IMG/VR virus record: IMGVR_UViG_3300009161_000173
Location: 1 to 28,954 of that record
From: a virus
Strand: one strand, 5' to 3'
Length of the DNA: 28,954 nt
A program made the position numbers and the translations under genes. Within the stretch, counting starts at the first letter, position 1. Every line of letters starts with the position of its first letter. Of this stretch, positions 15,092 to 22,009 are shown piece by piece. The notes below the pieces were generated by a model, which saw only the letters and a program-made list of their open reading frames with translations, was not told the DNA's origin and ran no database searches.

Positions 15092-15315
15092 AAAGCTGCA
15101 TCTACGGTCTGGCCAATAACTACGGATTTTCAGAGCACGACATTTTATGGACCATCCCCTACACTCGAGTGCTCAAATACATGCACGCGGCTATGTGGGC
15201 GAACGGTGCATGGACAATAAAGCAACAAGACGTTGCGCCGGTGGAGTTGTCAAAACTAATGGATTTATCAGCATCGGCCGCAATTTATGAGGACGAAACT
15301 TTCTGCGAAAATTGA
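14687..15315 (+). CDS. Tail assembly chaperone, -1 frameshift form (lambda gpGT-like)
   Basis: The second product of the same start. A -1 slip at G GGA AAC (15064-15070, codons 127-128) moves ribosomes into a frame open from 15049 to the TGA at 15313-15315, adding 81 residues for a total of 209. The extension reads as a true protein (DWIESCIYGLANNYGFSEHD, then ILWTIPYTRVLKYMHAAMW), like T domains that bind the tail tube. It has no good start codon of its own at its 5' end, which argues for frameshift expression. Its end overlaps the next gene by 29 bases. Confidence 0.82.
15064..15114 (+). promoter_or_regulatory. Programmed -1 frameshift signal (slippery site plus stem-loop)
   Basis: The heptamer GGGAAAC at 15064-15070 is in the correct X XXY YYZ phase with the short chaperone frame and differs from the lambda G/T site (GGGAAAG) in only the last base. 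After a six-base spacer, GGCCAGA (15077-15083) pairs perfectly with TCTGGCC (15108-15114). An inner TAGA/TCTA pair (15089-15092 with 15101-15104) is possible in the loop. Spacer and stem match known -1 signals. Confidence 0.85.
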
Positions 15316-16009
15316 AGAGGCTCGGTTCAAGCAATGGCTTGGAAACGTCCTTCGCACGTGCAAACGGGAGGTGTCCGTGGTTGCGCAGGAGAATTTCAAA
15401 TATGTAATTCGCGATTGCTTTTCGCTTACGCCACCAATGGCCGACACGTCTTACGCTAAAGGATTTGCGGCATCAAAACGAGCGATCAAAAAAGATACCG
15501 GAAAAGCGTTCCGCGCGCTCACTGAAAAAGGCTTGGCTCAACTTGCAAAGCGAAACCAAAAACTCCCTTCAGGAGGAATGTCGGCGGCGCTGAAATGGTA
15601 TAGGTCACAACTCGATGCGAACAAAAAAGTTCATTTGTCAGGCGATAAACGTCTGATTTCAAAACTCCAGCTTGAACAGCTTCGGCAGCATTTAATCAAC
15701 AACATCGGCATCACTGCCGCCGGTTGGGTTAAGGCAGCGAGAGAATTGAATGTGCGACCAGCGCCCCCGGATTGGGTCACAAAGCACACGGGCAAAAATC
15801 CGGGGTCGTATCAATTTCGAGTGTCCGGCAATTCGCTGAGTATGGTTGCAAAAAACACATCGAAGCACAATCGCTCGGACTACATTCAATCGACCATCTA
15901 CCGGGCGTTCCGCGCGAGGACAAACAACATCATGAAGAACATCACCAAAGCGCTTGCGGCAGGCAAGGTTGACGCTGCCGCAATTGATTGGGGACAAAAG
16001 GTGCGATAA
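15287..16009 (+). CDS. Hypothetical basic tail-region protein
   Basis: This is a 240-residue, strongly basic protein that I do not recognise. The N-terminal two thirds is helical (AKIEEARFKQWLGNVLRTCKRE and several Lys/Arg-rich helices). A beta segment near residues 170-190 (SYQFRVSGNSLSMVAKNTS) is followed by a helix rich in Arg and Asn. It lies between the chaperone and the tape measure, overlapping the frameshifted chaperone by 29 bases, and ends three bases before the tape measure ATG. A tail completion or minor tail role is plausible but unproven. Confidence 0.65.
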   Translation: MRTKLSAKIEEARFKQWLGNVLRTCKREVSVVAQENFKYVIRDCFSLTPPMADTSYAKGFAASKRAIKKDTGKAFRALTEKGLAQLAKRNQKLPSGGMSAALKWYRSQLDANKKVHLSGDKRLISKLQLEQLRQHLINNIGITAAGWVKAARELNVRPAPPDWVTKHTGKNPGSYQFRVSGNSLSMVAKNTSKHNRSDYIQSTIYRAFRARTNNIMKNITKALAAGKVDAAAIDWGQKVR

Positions 16010-16012
16010 CCT

Positions 16013-17587
16013 ATGGCATTTCAAGCAGCACTCAGCATGGATGTCAGCGGGTTCACCGCTGGCATTAACAAAGCATCCAGCGGCATTGCAAGCCTTGCGA
16101 ATACCGTCAAGGGCTTGGCTATTGTTGAATATGGGGGGAAGGCGCTAGGGGCCATGGCGGACGTTGTAGGGGGGGCTTTCAAAGGGATGTACAGCGCGAT
16201 GGAAGCAGGGGGCGCGCTTGTTGATTTATCGGAACAGACCGGGCTTGCCGTCGACAAATTAATGGTGCTTCAAACCGCATTCCAACAGGCGGGACTCGGG
16301 GCCCAGGAGGTGCAACCTGTCGTCAATAAAATGCAGAAGGCCATTGAGACTGCCGCAACCGAGGGCGGAACTGCTGCTGCTGTTTTTGATAAACTGGGAC
16401 TGAGTGCCGGGAAGCTTTCAGGGATGAAGGCTGACGAGCAATTGACGGCAGTTGGCGAAGCAATGAACAAAATTCAAAACCCAGCGCAAAAAGCATCCGT
16501 AGCGATGGAACTTTTTGGAAGAGGAGGTGGGAAGATGCTGGCGTTGTTCGCGAGCGGTGGATTAGACGACGCCGCGACAGCGGTGGGCAACCAGGCGCAG
16601 CTGATGAAAGAGAACGCTGGCGTGTTTGATAAGGTCACAGACATCCTTGGAACCGCTGCGACAAAACTCCAAGGGCTTTACGTGGGCATCGCAAGCAAGG
16701 TTGCGCCGATGCTGATGGAGGCGGTTGAAGCCTTTAACTCGGTTGACCTTTCAGGGCTTGGCGAACAAATTGGAACAATTGTTTCAGTCGTTCTTGAAGC
16801 GTTTTCGACCGGAGTTCTCGGGCAGCTCACTTTGGATTCAATGAAATACGCGTTCGTGTGGGCGGTGAACTTTGTATCATCAGCGCTTGCCGGGGTATTT
16901 TCGGGGATACTTCAAACCGTTGTCAGTACGTTCAGCTTAGTCACCTCGGCAGACTTTTGGGGAGGAGTGTTGACGGCTTTGGTAGGTGCTGCGCAGGAGT
17001 TCATCGCTATTCTGGCGGATGGCGTTGCAGGCATCCTTGATGAGTTTGCGACGGTGCCCGGGATTGGCGGTAAAGCGGGGAGCGCAGCAACAACCGTGCG
17101 CAACTACGCTGGTGAAGTTCGTGGGCGCTCACAAGACAATGTCATTTCAGGGCTGGAACTTATTCAGCCTATGATTCAAGGAATGAGCATGGACCTGAAA
17201 GGGGCCGTGGTTAACGCGGCAAACGCGGCACCGCAAATGGCGCAATCAACAGCCATCCCAGATTTGATTTCTAAACTTCAAGAAGGTGCTGCCGCAAGGC
17301 AAGAAAAAGTAAGGCAGGAGAACCCATTCAAAGAAAAAGACCTTGGCGGGGGGTTGTCTTTGAACGCGCAAAAGGGGCAAGCCATTGGAGATTTTTCTTT
17401 CGCGTCGTCGATGGCAAAAATTGGCGGCAGTCAATTTGGACCGGCCATGGATACGGGAACAAATCAACTTGCCGTTTCTCGGCAACAGTTAGAAGAGCAG
17501 CGCAAAATGTCGCAGCAACAGGGCCAATCAAATGCGCTGCTTAAACAAATCGCCGAAGCAAAAGGCGGCAACGCAACTTGGGGTTAA
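16013..17587 (+). CDS. Tail tape measure protein
   Basis: This 524-residue protein should set tail length and pass into the cell at DNA injection. It opens with FQAALSMDVSGFTAGINKAS, a typical tape-measure beginning, followed by Ala/Gly-rich helices with a SEQTGLAVDKLMVLQTAFQQ block near residue 70 and an ELFGRGGGKMLALF block near 160, both common in phage tape measures. A hydrophobic region at ~275-345 could span membranes. The C-terminus is charged and Gln-rich. At roughly 0.15 nm per residue the tail would be about 80 nm. It follows the chaperone region, as expected. Confidence 0.9.
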   Translation: MAFQAALSMDVSGFTAGINKASSGIASLANTVKGLAIVEYGGKALGAMADVVGGAFKGMYSAMEAGGALVDLSEQTGLAVDKLMVLQTAFQQAGLGAQEVQPVVNKMQKAIETAATEGGTAAAVFDKLGLSAGKLSGMKADEQLTAVGEAMNKIQNPAQKASVAMELFGRGGGKMLALFASGGLDDAATAVGNQAQLMKENAGVFDKVTDILGTAATKLQGLYVGIASKVAPMLMEAVEAFNSVDLSGLGEQIGTIVSVVLEAFSTGVLGQLTLDSMKYAFVWAVNFVSSALAGVFSGILQTVVSTFSLVTSADFWGGVLTALVGAAQEFIAILADGVAGILDEFATVPGIGGKAGSAATTVRNYAGEVRGRSQDNVISGLELIQPMIQGMSMDLKGAVVNAANAAPQMAQSTAIPDLISKLQEGAAARQEKVRQENPFKEKDLGGGLSLNAQKGQAIGDFSFASSMAKIGGSQFGPAMDTGTNQLAVSRQQLEEQRKMSQQQGQSNALLKQIAEAKGGNATWG

Positions 17588-17591
17588 ATAT

Positions 17592-18242
17592 ATGGCAACT
17601 CTTGTTAAATCAGTCACTTCGCGTGACACAAAAGGTTTTTACACAACCGAAAATACTTACGAAGCTTTTGATGGACCAATCTCAGCAACTTCTGGGGCAC
17701 GGTCTTGGTCGCAATCAATTAGCGATGGCAAGTACACTTTAGTCGAAACCTTTCAAGACGAAGTTCCAGACCCAGGCAACCCAGGTCAAAATTACTTTCC
17801 CGACACGTGGACAATGGAAGTTTCAACGTCTTCGGAGCCGATTGAAACGCACCCATATTTTTCGGATGTGCAGGATTACCAATGGTCGCAAGTTCGGCTT
17901 TGGAAAAACGGGACCCCGAGTCCGCCAGATTGGACACCATCAACAGCAGGTGGTTCGCTTGTAAAATATCAATCTTTGATAGACAAAGGCACAACCACTT
18001 ACCTTGCGCCACGCATTGTCATCAAGCACATTTATGTAAGCACATCAGCTCCATCACTCACTGGTGTTGGGGCTATTGTTTGGCCCGATGCACCGTTTTC
18101 AAGTCCCGCAGGGATTGACTATGTTCTCACGGGAGCTTCAATTGTGCGTGAGGGGGCAAACCTTAAAATTTCTCTCGAATGGCTTGGGAGTGCTTTTGGA
18201 GGCTGGGACCCCATTCTTTATTACGGAACCCCTCCAGCTTAA
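17592..18242 (+). CDS. Hypothetical tail-tip protein
   Basis: This is a 216-residue, mainly beta protein that I do not recognise. It is rich in Ser, Thr, Trp and Tyr (TWTMEVSTSSEP, DYQWSQVRLWKNG, LKISLEWLGSAFGGW). It directly follows the tape measure, where distal tail and hub proteins lie in other siphophages, but no Dit, gpM or gpL signature is visible. ATG 17592 lies four bases after the tape measure stop; earlier in-frame codons overlap that gene and are rejected. No Shine-Dalgarno sequence. Confidence 0.65.
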   Translation: MATLVKSVTSRDTKGFYTTENTYEAFDGPISATSGARSWSQSISDGKYTLVETFQDEVPDPGNPGQNYFPDTWTMEVSTSSEPIETHPYFSDVQDYQWSQVRLWKNGTPSPPDWTPSTAGGSLVKYQSLIDKGTTTYLAPRIVIKHIYVSTSAPSLTGVGAIVWPDAPFSSPAGIDYVLTGASIVREGANLKISLEWLGSAFGGWDPILYYGTPPA

Positions 18243-18243
18243 T

Positions 18244-18834
18244 ATGGACCTTCCCACAATCACTGCTGGAATGCGGTTGCTTGCCGATGACATTAACCGT
18301 ATCGCGCGCGAAGTTCGGGCCAGCGCAATAACCTCTGTTGTCGGTGGAAAGTTTATACGCTCTCAAGCGGGAACCAGCATCACGATTGATATGTCGGCAG
18401 GGCGAGGAGGAGGGGCAAGCACTACGATTTGCAACTTTCAATGTACGGATGCAACTATCACAGACCAAGGGACAAAAACTTTTAGGGTTGAGGTTCGTCA
18501 GCAGGTCGTCCTCGCTCCGAACGCGCGGTGGCCGCAAGGCATGTCAATTGACGGGCCTCCATTTCGGATCACGCTCACGGAATCGTCGTACATTTATTTG
18601 AAGTACATTTACGTGGACAACGATGTGATCATCAAACCGGATGAAGACGCAATCACCATCGCACACGACACAGACCCTTTTGTGAACACGGTGAACGAAG
18701 AATACGTTTTGATTGCAACGGTCAAAATCAAAGACAACGTGCTGACAATCACGAACGCGTGTCCCGTCAACTATCCGAACCCATGTCATTTGAACTGGAG
18801 CGCATCGCCTGAACCGCCTCCTACAAATCCATGA
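18244..18834 (+). CDS. Hypothetical beta-rich tail protein
   Basis: This is a 196-residue protein that I do not recognise. A short N-terminal helix (AGMRLLADDINRIAREVRAS) resembles attachment helices at the start of phage virion proteins; the rest is beta strands, including SSYIYLKYIYVDND and EEYVLIATVKIKDNVLTI. It ends in a Pro-rich tail. One base separates ATG 18244 from the upstream stop, so reinitiation is likely. Together with its two neighbours it probably builds the tail tip. Confidence 0.65.
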   Translation: MDLPTITAGMRLLADDINRIAREVRASAITSVVGGKFIRSQAGTSITIDMSAGRGGGASTTICNFQCTDATITDQGTKTFRVEVRQQVVLAPNARWPQGMSIDGPPFRITLTESSYIYLKYIYVDNDVIIKPDEDAITIAHDTDPFVNTVNEEYVLIATVKIKDNVLTITNACPVNYPNPCHLNWSASPEPPPTNP

Positions 18835-19409
18835 ACTGCTACGAGTTCACATCAAACTTAGTTAAGGAGCTTGATTTTGTCATCACGGTCACCATGAACG
18901 AAGATCAAGTGCCGTCGCTTCAAGGTGACGTTGAATTCACGAAAATATACCAATATCGATGGCTTCAGGTTTGCAACAGTTGGTATCCGCGCAGGTATGC
19001 GTACGATTGCCAGCGATTTTTAATTCTAACGACCGAATGGGACGGGACTACAAACAAGCCTCCCGACCAGTGGGACACTAGCAAAATCACGCCTGCGCTT
19101 GATCCTTACGCGTTTCATTCTTTTGGGCTTCTATGGCCCAAACCTTGGGACAACACGGACCCATATTACGAGCGCGGAGTTGCGGTTTGGGAAAATCGAA
19201 ACGCATATCAACACGTGGCCTATTTTTGGTTTGGCGACCCAAATTTTGAATCGCCTGCAAATATTTGGATCATGTTTGAACGGTTTGAGGACGGCGCAAC
19301 CGGAGTTATGGTTCCTGGGCCGCCCCCGCTTCCTTTTCCATGGGATGTCGAGAATCCCATTGGAACGGCTAAAGTAAAAATTCAAAAGAAAACAAATCCT
19401 ACCCCATGA
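18831..19409 (+). CDS. Hypothetical tail-tip protein, aromatic-rich
   Basis: This is a 192-residue protein that I do not recognise. It is unusually rich in Trp, Tyr, Phe and Pro (YQYRWLQVCNSWYPRRYAYD, FGLLWPKPWDN, VAYFWFGDPNF), suggesting a compact beta domain or a sugar- or protein-binding surface. A PGPPPLPFPW linker precedes a basic end. It overlaps both neighbours by four bases. Position points to the tail tip, but no known family is recognised. Confidence 0.62.
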   Translation: MNCYEFTSNLVKELDFVITVTMNEDQVPSLQGDVEFTKIYQYRWLQVCNSWYPRRYAYDCQRFLILTTEWDGTTNKPPDQWDTSKITPALDPYAFHSFGLLWPKPWDNTDPYYERGVAVWENRNAYQHVAYFWFGDPNFESPANIWIMFERFEDGATGVMVPGPPPLPFPWDVENPIGTAKVKIQKKTNPTP

Positions 19410-19624
19410 TCCCACGTTGGTTGGTGCAAAAACGACATGAGACTTGCGCTCTGTGTGAACTGAACCGAACGTGTGATGATAAATTCACCTTGCTCGATGA
19501 GGCACCATCGTGTACGGTCTCGAAGCTTCACAGCCTTGAGGACGAATTAAGATGGAGGAAGGCTTGGCCCGAAACAGCAGACGCTGTGAGTGGCTGTTGC
19601 GATCCTGCTTCACACGCGCCTTAA
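19406..19624 (+). CDS. Small Cys-rich protein
   Basis: This 72-residue protein carries six cysteines: C14-x2-C17-x5-C23-x12-C36, then C64-C65. Four or more of them could bind zinc or an iron-sulfur cluster. Some siphophage tail-tip proteins (lambda gpL) bind an iron-sulfur cluster, so a separate small metal protein here would be notable. It overlaps the upstream gene by four bases. Its last codons contain copy 3 of the TGCTTCAC element. I do not recognise a family with certainty. Confidence 0.6.
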   Translation: MIPRWLVQKRHETCALCELNRTCDDKFTLLDEAPSCTVSKLHSLEDELRWRKAWPETADAVSGCCDPASHAP

Positions 19625-19631
19625 AGGTATG
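19606..19631 (+). promoter_or_regulatory. TGCTTCAC-N11-AGGTATG element, copy 3
   Basis: TGCTTCAC at 19606-19613 and AGGTATG at 19625-19631, with the same 26-base span as the other copies. It overlaps the end of the Cys-rich gene and ends on the ATG of the first fibre-block gene. No terminator hairpin is visible in front of it, unlike copies 1 and 2. It may mark the start of the fibre unit. Confidence 0.55.
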
Positions 19632-19949
19632 CTTCCCGCTTTATTTTCAAACGCAATCACCCGGGGAAGCGATTGGACTTTTGGGTTTCAAGCGAGAAGC
19701 CAAGGGTCGACATCTCCGCTAGTCGATTTCACTGATTGGGAATTCTCTTCCACGCTGAAAACCGCAGACGGCGTGGCAATGACGACTCCGAGTTTTTCAT
19801 TGCACACACCCGAGTGCCCCGTGTTTAGTTTATCTCACACGCAGACAGCTTTGCTCGCCAAGCAGTCCGGCGCCGTGCTCACCATCAACGCCGTCCGCCC
19901 AGATGGCGCTTTTTTAGTTTTCGCGCGTGGGCGCATCACCATTTCTTGA
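19629..19949 (+). CDS. Small beta-sandwich protein preceding tail fibre
   Basis: This 106-residue beta protein has an N-terminal RGSDWTFGFQ strand, a DFTDWEFSSTLKTADG unit and closing strands ending ARGRITIS. From memory, similar short domains with this WTF/DFT-W pattern often precede or begin collagen-like phage fibres and baseplate receptor proteins, so a fibre-attachment role is likely. ATG 19629 follows the Cys-rich stop by four bases and completes the third AGGTATG element. The collagen-like fibre gene begins four bases after its stop. Confidence 0.68.
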   Translation: MLPALFSNAITRGSDWTFGFQARSQGSTSPLVDFTDWEFSSTLKTADGVAMTTPSFSLHTPECPVFSLSHTQTALLAKQSGAVLTINAVRPDGAFLVFARGRITIS

Positions 19950-19953
19950 CCCT

Positions 19954-22005
19954 ATGAGTTGCGATTCAAATAACGGTTGCGGGCCACTGATCATTGAGCT
20001 CTTTACGGGAGTTCCGGGAATTCCCGGTGAATCAACAATGCCCGGACCACAAGGGCCAATCGGACCACAGGGACCAATCGGGCCTCAGGGGCCGCAAGGC
20101 GTTCAAGGGCCGACAGGAAACACCGGCGCGCAAGGAAACACCGGCGCGCAAGGTGAACAGGGAATCCAAGGCGTGCCCGGAATCCAAGGGCTGAAAGGTG
20201 ACACTGGCGCAAAAGGGGACACCGGAAATACAGGTTCGCAAGGCGCGAAGGGCGACACGGGAGCGACAGGTTCACAAGGCGCAAAAGGCGACACCGGAAA
20301 CACAGGGGCGACTGGAGAACAAGGCATCCAAGGGATTCAGGGGGTACAGGGGTCAAAAGGTGATACGGGCGCAACAGGGCCGCAGGGTGAACAAGGAATT
20401 CAAGGCGTAAAAGGCGACACAGGTTCGCAGGGCGCAAAGGGAGATACCGGCGCGACCGGACCGCAAGGGGATAAAGGGGACCGTGGCGACCGCTATGCCT
20501 CCACATCGACTTCGAGCGTTGTCCTTGGCACTGGATCAAAGACTTTGACACTTGCCCCACTGGGGCTCGGGTACACGCTGGCGCAACCAATCATCATCGC
20601 CAGTCCGATTGGAGTCATGCACGGCGTGGTGACTTCGTACGCGCCACTGACTGGTGTTCTTGTTGCCGAAATTGCTTCGTACACAGGAAGTGGAACGGCA
20701 ACCGATTGGACGGTGAATCTCGACGGCGTTGCTGGTGTGCAAGGGCCACAGGGGCCAACCGGCGCAACAGGAGATACTGGAGCCACTGGCGCAACAGGTC
20801 CACAAGGGCCAAAGGGGGATACGGGAGCGCAGGGAAATGCAGGGGCCAAGGGAGACACGGGCACGACCGGTGCCAAAGGTGATACCGGGGCGCAAGGACC
20901 AGCGGGCGAAACAGGGGCAACGGGTGCTAAGGGGGACACGGGTACAGCGGGGCAAGGGCTAACTAATCGCGGCGCATGGAATACAACGAATACATACGCT
21001 GCCTACGATTTTGTGAGCAACGGCGGCAGCTCGTACATTGCGCTGAAATCAGTGCCGGCCAACACGGCAACGACCGATGCCGAGTTTTGGCAGGTGATGG
21101 CGATCAAAGGAAACGACGGCGCGACCGGATCAAAAGGCGACACGGGCGCGACAGGATCAACGGGAGCGCAAGGTGCAAAAGGTGACACGGGGTCACAGGG
21201 GCCGCAAGGTGAGCAAGGAATCCAGGGCATACAAGGCGCCAAGGGTGATCAAGGCAACGTCGGCCCACAAGGCCCAGAGGGCACTGTTACGATCGTAGCT
21301 GGCAGCATCGTCAGCGCATTTACTGGCAACGGATCCGCAACAGCATTTTCTCCGGTCGAAGGCTACAACGGCACGGACGCAGGCTCGTACATTGTAAGCG
21401 TTGGCGGCATCGATCAGCGCCCTACAACGGATTGGACGATCTCGAGCGCCAACAGCGGCACGATCACCTTTGCCAGCGCACCACCCAATGGCGCGTCAAT
21501 CGTCGTGCGCGCGTTTGTGGGGGCATCTGGAGGCGGCGGAGGAAGTGGAGACGCTACATCGCTTCAGGGCCGCGCATTAGCCGACACGGCACCGACTGAC
21601 GGGCAGGCAGTCGTTTGGGATGAAGCAAATGAAACGTGGAAACCCGGCACTGTTATAACAAACAATACATCCGCGCAACGGGCTTTTGCTATCGGTGACG
21701 CGTCAACTGCTGGAGACACAGGTTTTGCAATTGGGCCATACGCCAGAGCTGGCGCCTATGGGATGGCGATTGGCGCAGAAACGGTGGCAGGTCCATACGA
21801 GTTAATTATTGGGAGCGCCGCAGCGGCTCCTGCTTATAACATCGTGCAAATTGGTCCATACAGTCTTGGGGGGATGTCAAACGACATTCAAAATCACACT
21901 ACTCGAATTGATTTTCTGGACGGCGAAGAAGCAAACACTCGCAGCAAAATCAACGAAATTATCACATTTGTGAATTCCATCGGCGCTAACATCTCGCCTC
22001 TCTAA
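19954..22005 (+). CDS. Collagen-like tail fibre with adhesion domains
   Basis: This 683-residue trimeric fibre protein has three Gly-X-Y collagen-like stretches at residues ~19-179, 261-336 and 386-444. Between the first two is a beta domain (180-260). Between the second and third is a short segment (~340-385, RGAWNTTNTYAAYDF then SSYIALKS and EFWQVMA) that looks like a family 5/12 carbohydrate-binding module. Residues ~452-522 form another fibre beta domain (GNGSATAF, VGGIDQRPTTDWTI). Residues ~575-620 show YadA-head-like AIG-x-x-A repeats, and the end is a helix suited to trimerisation. It should bind the host surface. Gly-rich coding repeats make the DNA repetitive. Confidence 0.88.
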   Translation: MSCDSNNGCGPLIIELFTGVPGIPGESTMPGPQGPIGPQGPIGPQGPQGVQGPTGNTGAQGNTGAQGEQGIQGVPGIQGLKGDTGAKGDTGNTGSQGAKGDTGATGSQGAKGDTGNTGATGEQGIQGIQGVQGSKGDTGATGPQGEQGIQGVKGDTGSQGAKGDTGATGPQGDKGDRGDRYASTSTSSVVLGTGSKTLTLAPLGLGYTLAQPIIIASPIGVMHGVVTSYAPLTGVLVAEIASYTGSGTATDWTVNLDGVAGVQGPQGPTGATGDTGATGATGPQGPKGDTGAQGNAGAKGDTGTTGAKGDTGAQGPAGETGATGAKGDTGTAGQGLTNRGAWNTTNTYAAYDFVSNGGSSYIALKSVPANTATTDAEFWQVMAIKGNDGATGSKGDTGATGSTGAQGAKGDTGSQGPQGEQGIQGIQGAKGDQGNVGPQGPEGTVTIVAGSIVSAFTGNGSATAFSPVEGYNGTDAGSYIVSVGGIDQRPTTDWTISSANSGTITFASAPPNGASIVVRAFVGASGGGGGSGDATSLQGRALADTAPTDGQAVVWDEANETWKPGTVITNNTSAQRAFAIGDASTAGDTGFAIGPYARAGAYGMAIGAETVAGPYELIIGSAAAAPAYNIVQIGPYSLGGMSNDIQNHTTRIDFLDGEEANTRSKINEIITFVNSIGANISPL

Positions 22006-22009
22006 TTTT

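Noticed and set aside
14802-15119. 105-codon plus-strand ORF inside the tail chaperone gene
   Set aside because: Its sequence is noise-like; the useful alternative frame after 15049 is the other one (-1), which the frameshift signal reaches.
20100-20500. Short regularly spaced repeats that could suggest a CRISPR array
   Set aside because: They are imperfect 9- and 18-base units encoding Gly-X-Y triplets within an open frame, with no constant repeat/variable spacer pattern.
20003-21242. Several minus-strand Pro/Ser-rich ORFs opposite the collagen-like fibre
   Set aside because: They are antisense shadows of Gly-X-Y codons: the complement of Gly codons gives Pro/Ser/Thr codons and few stops.
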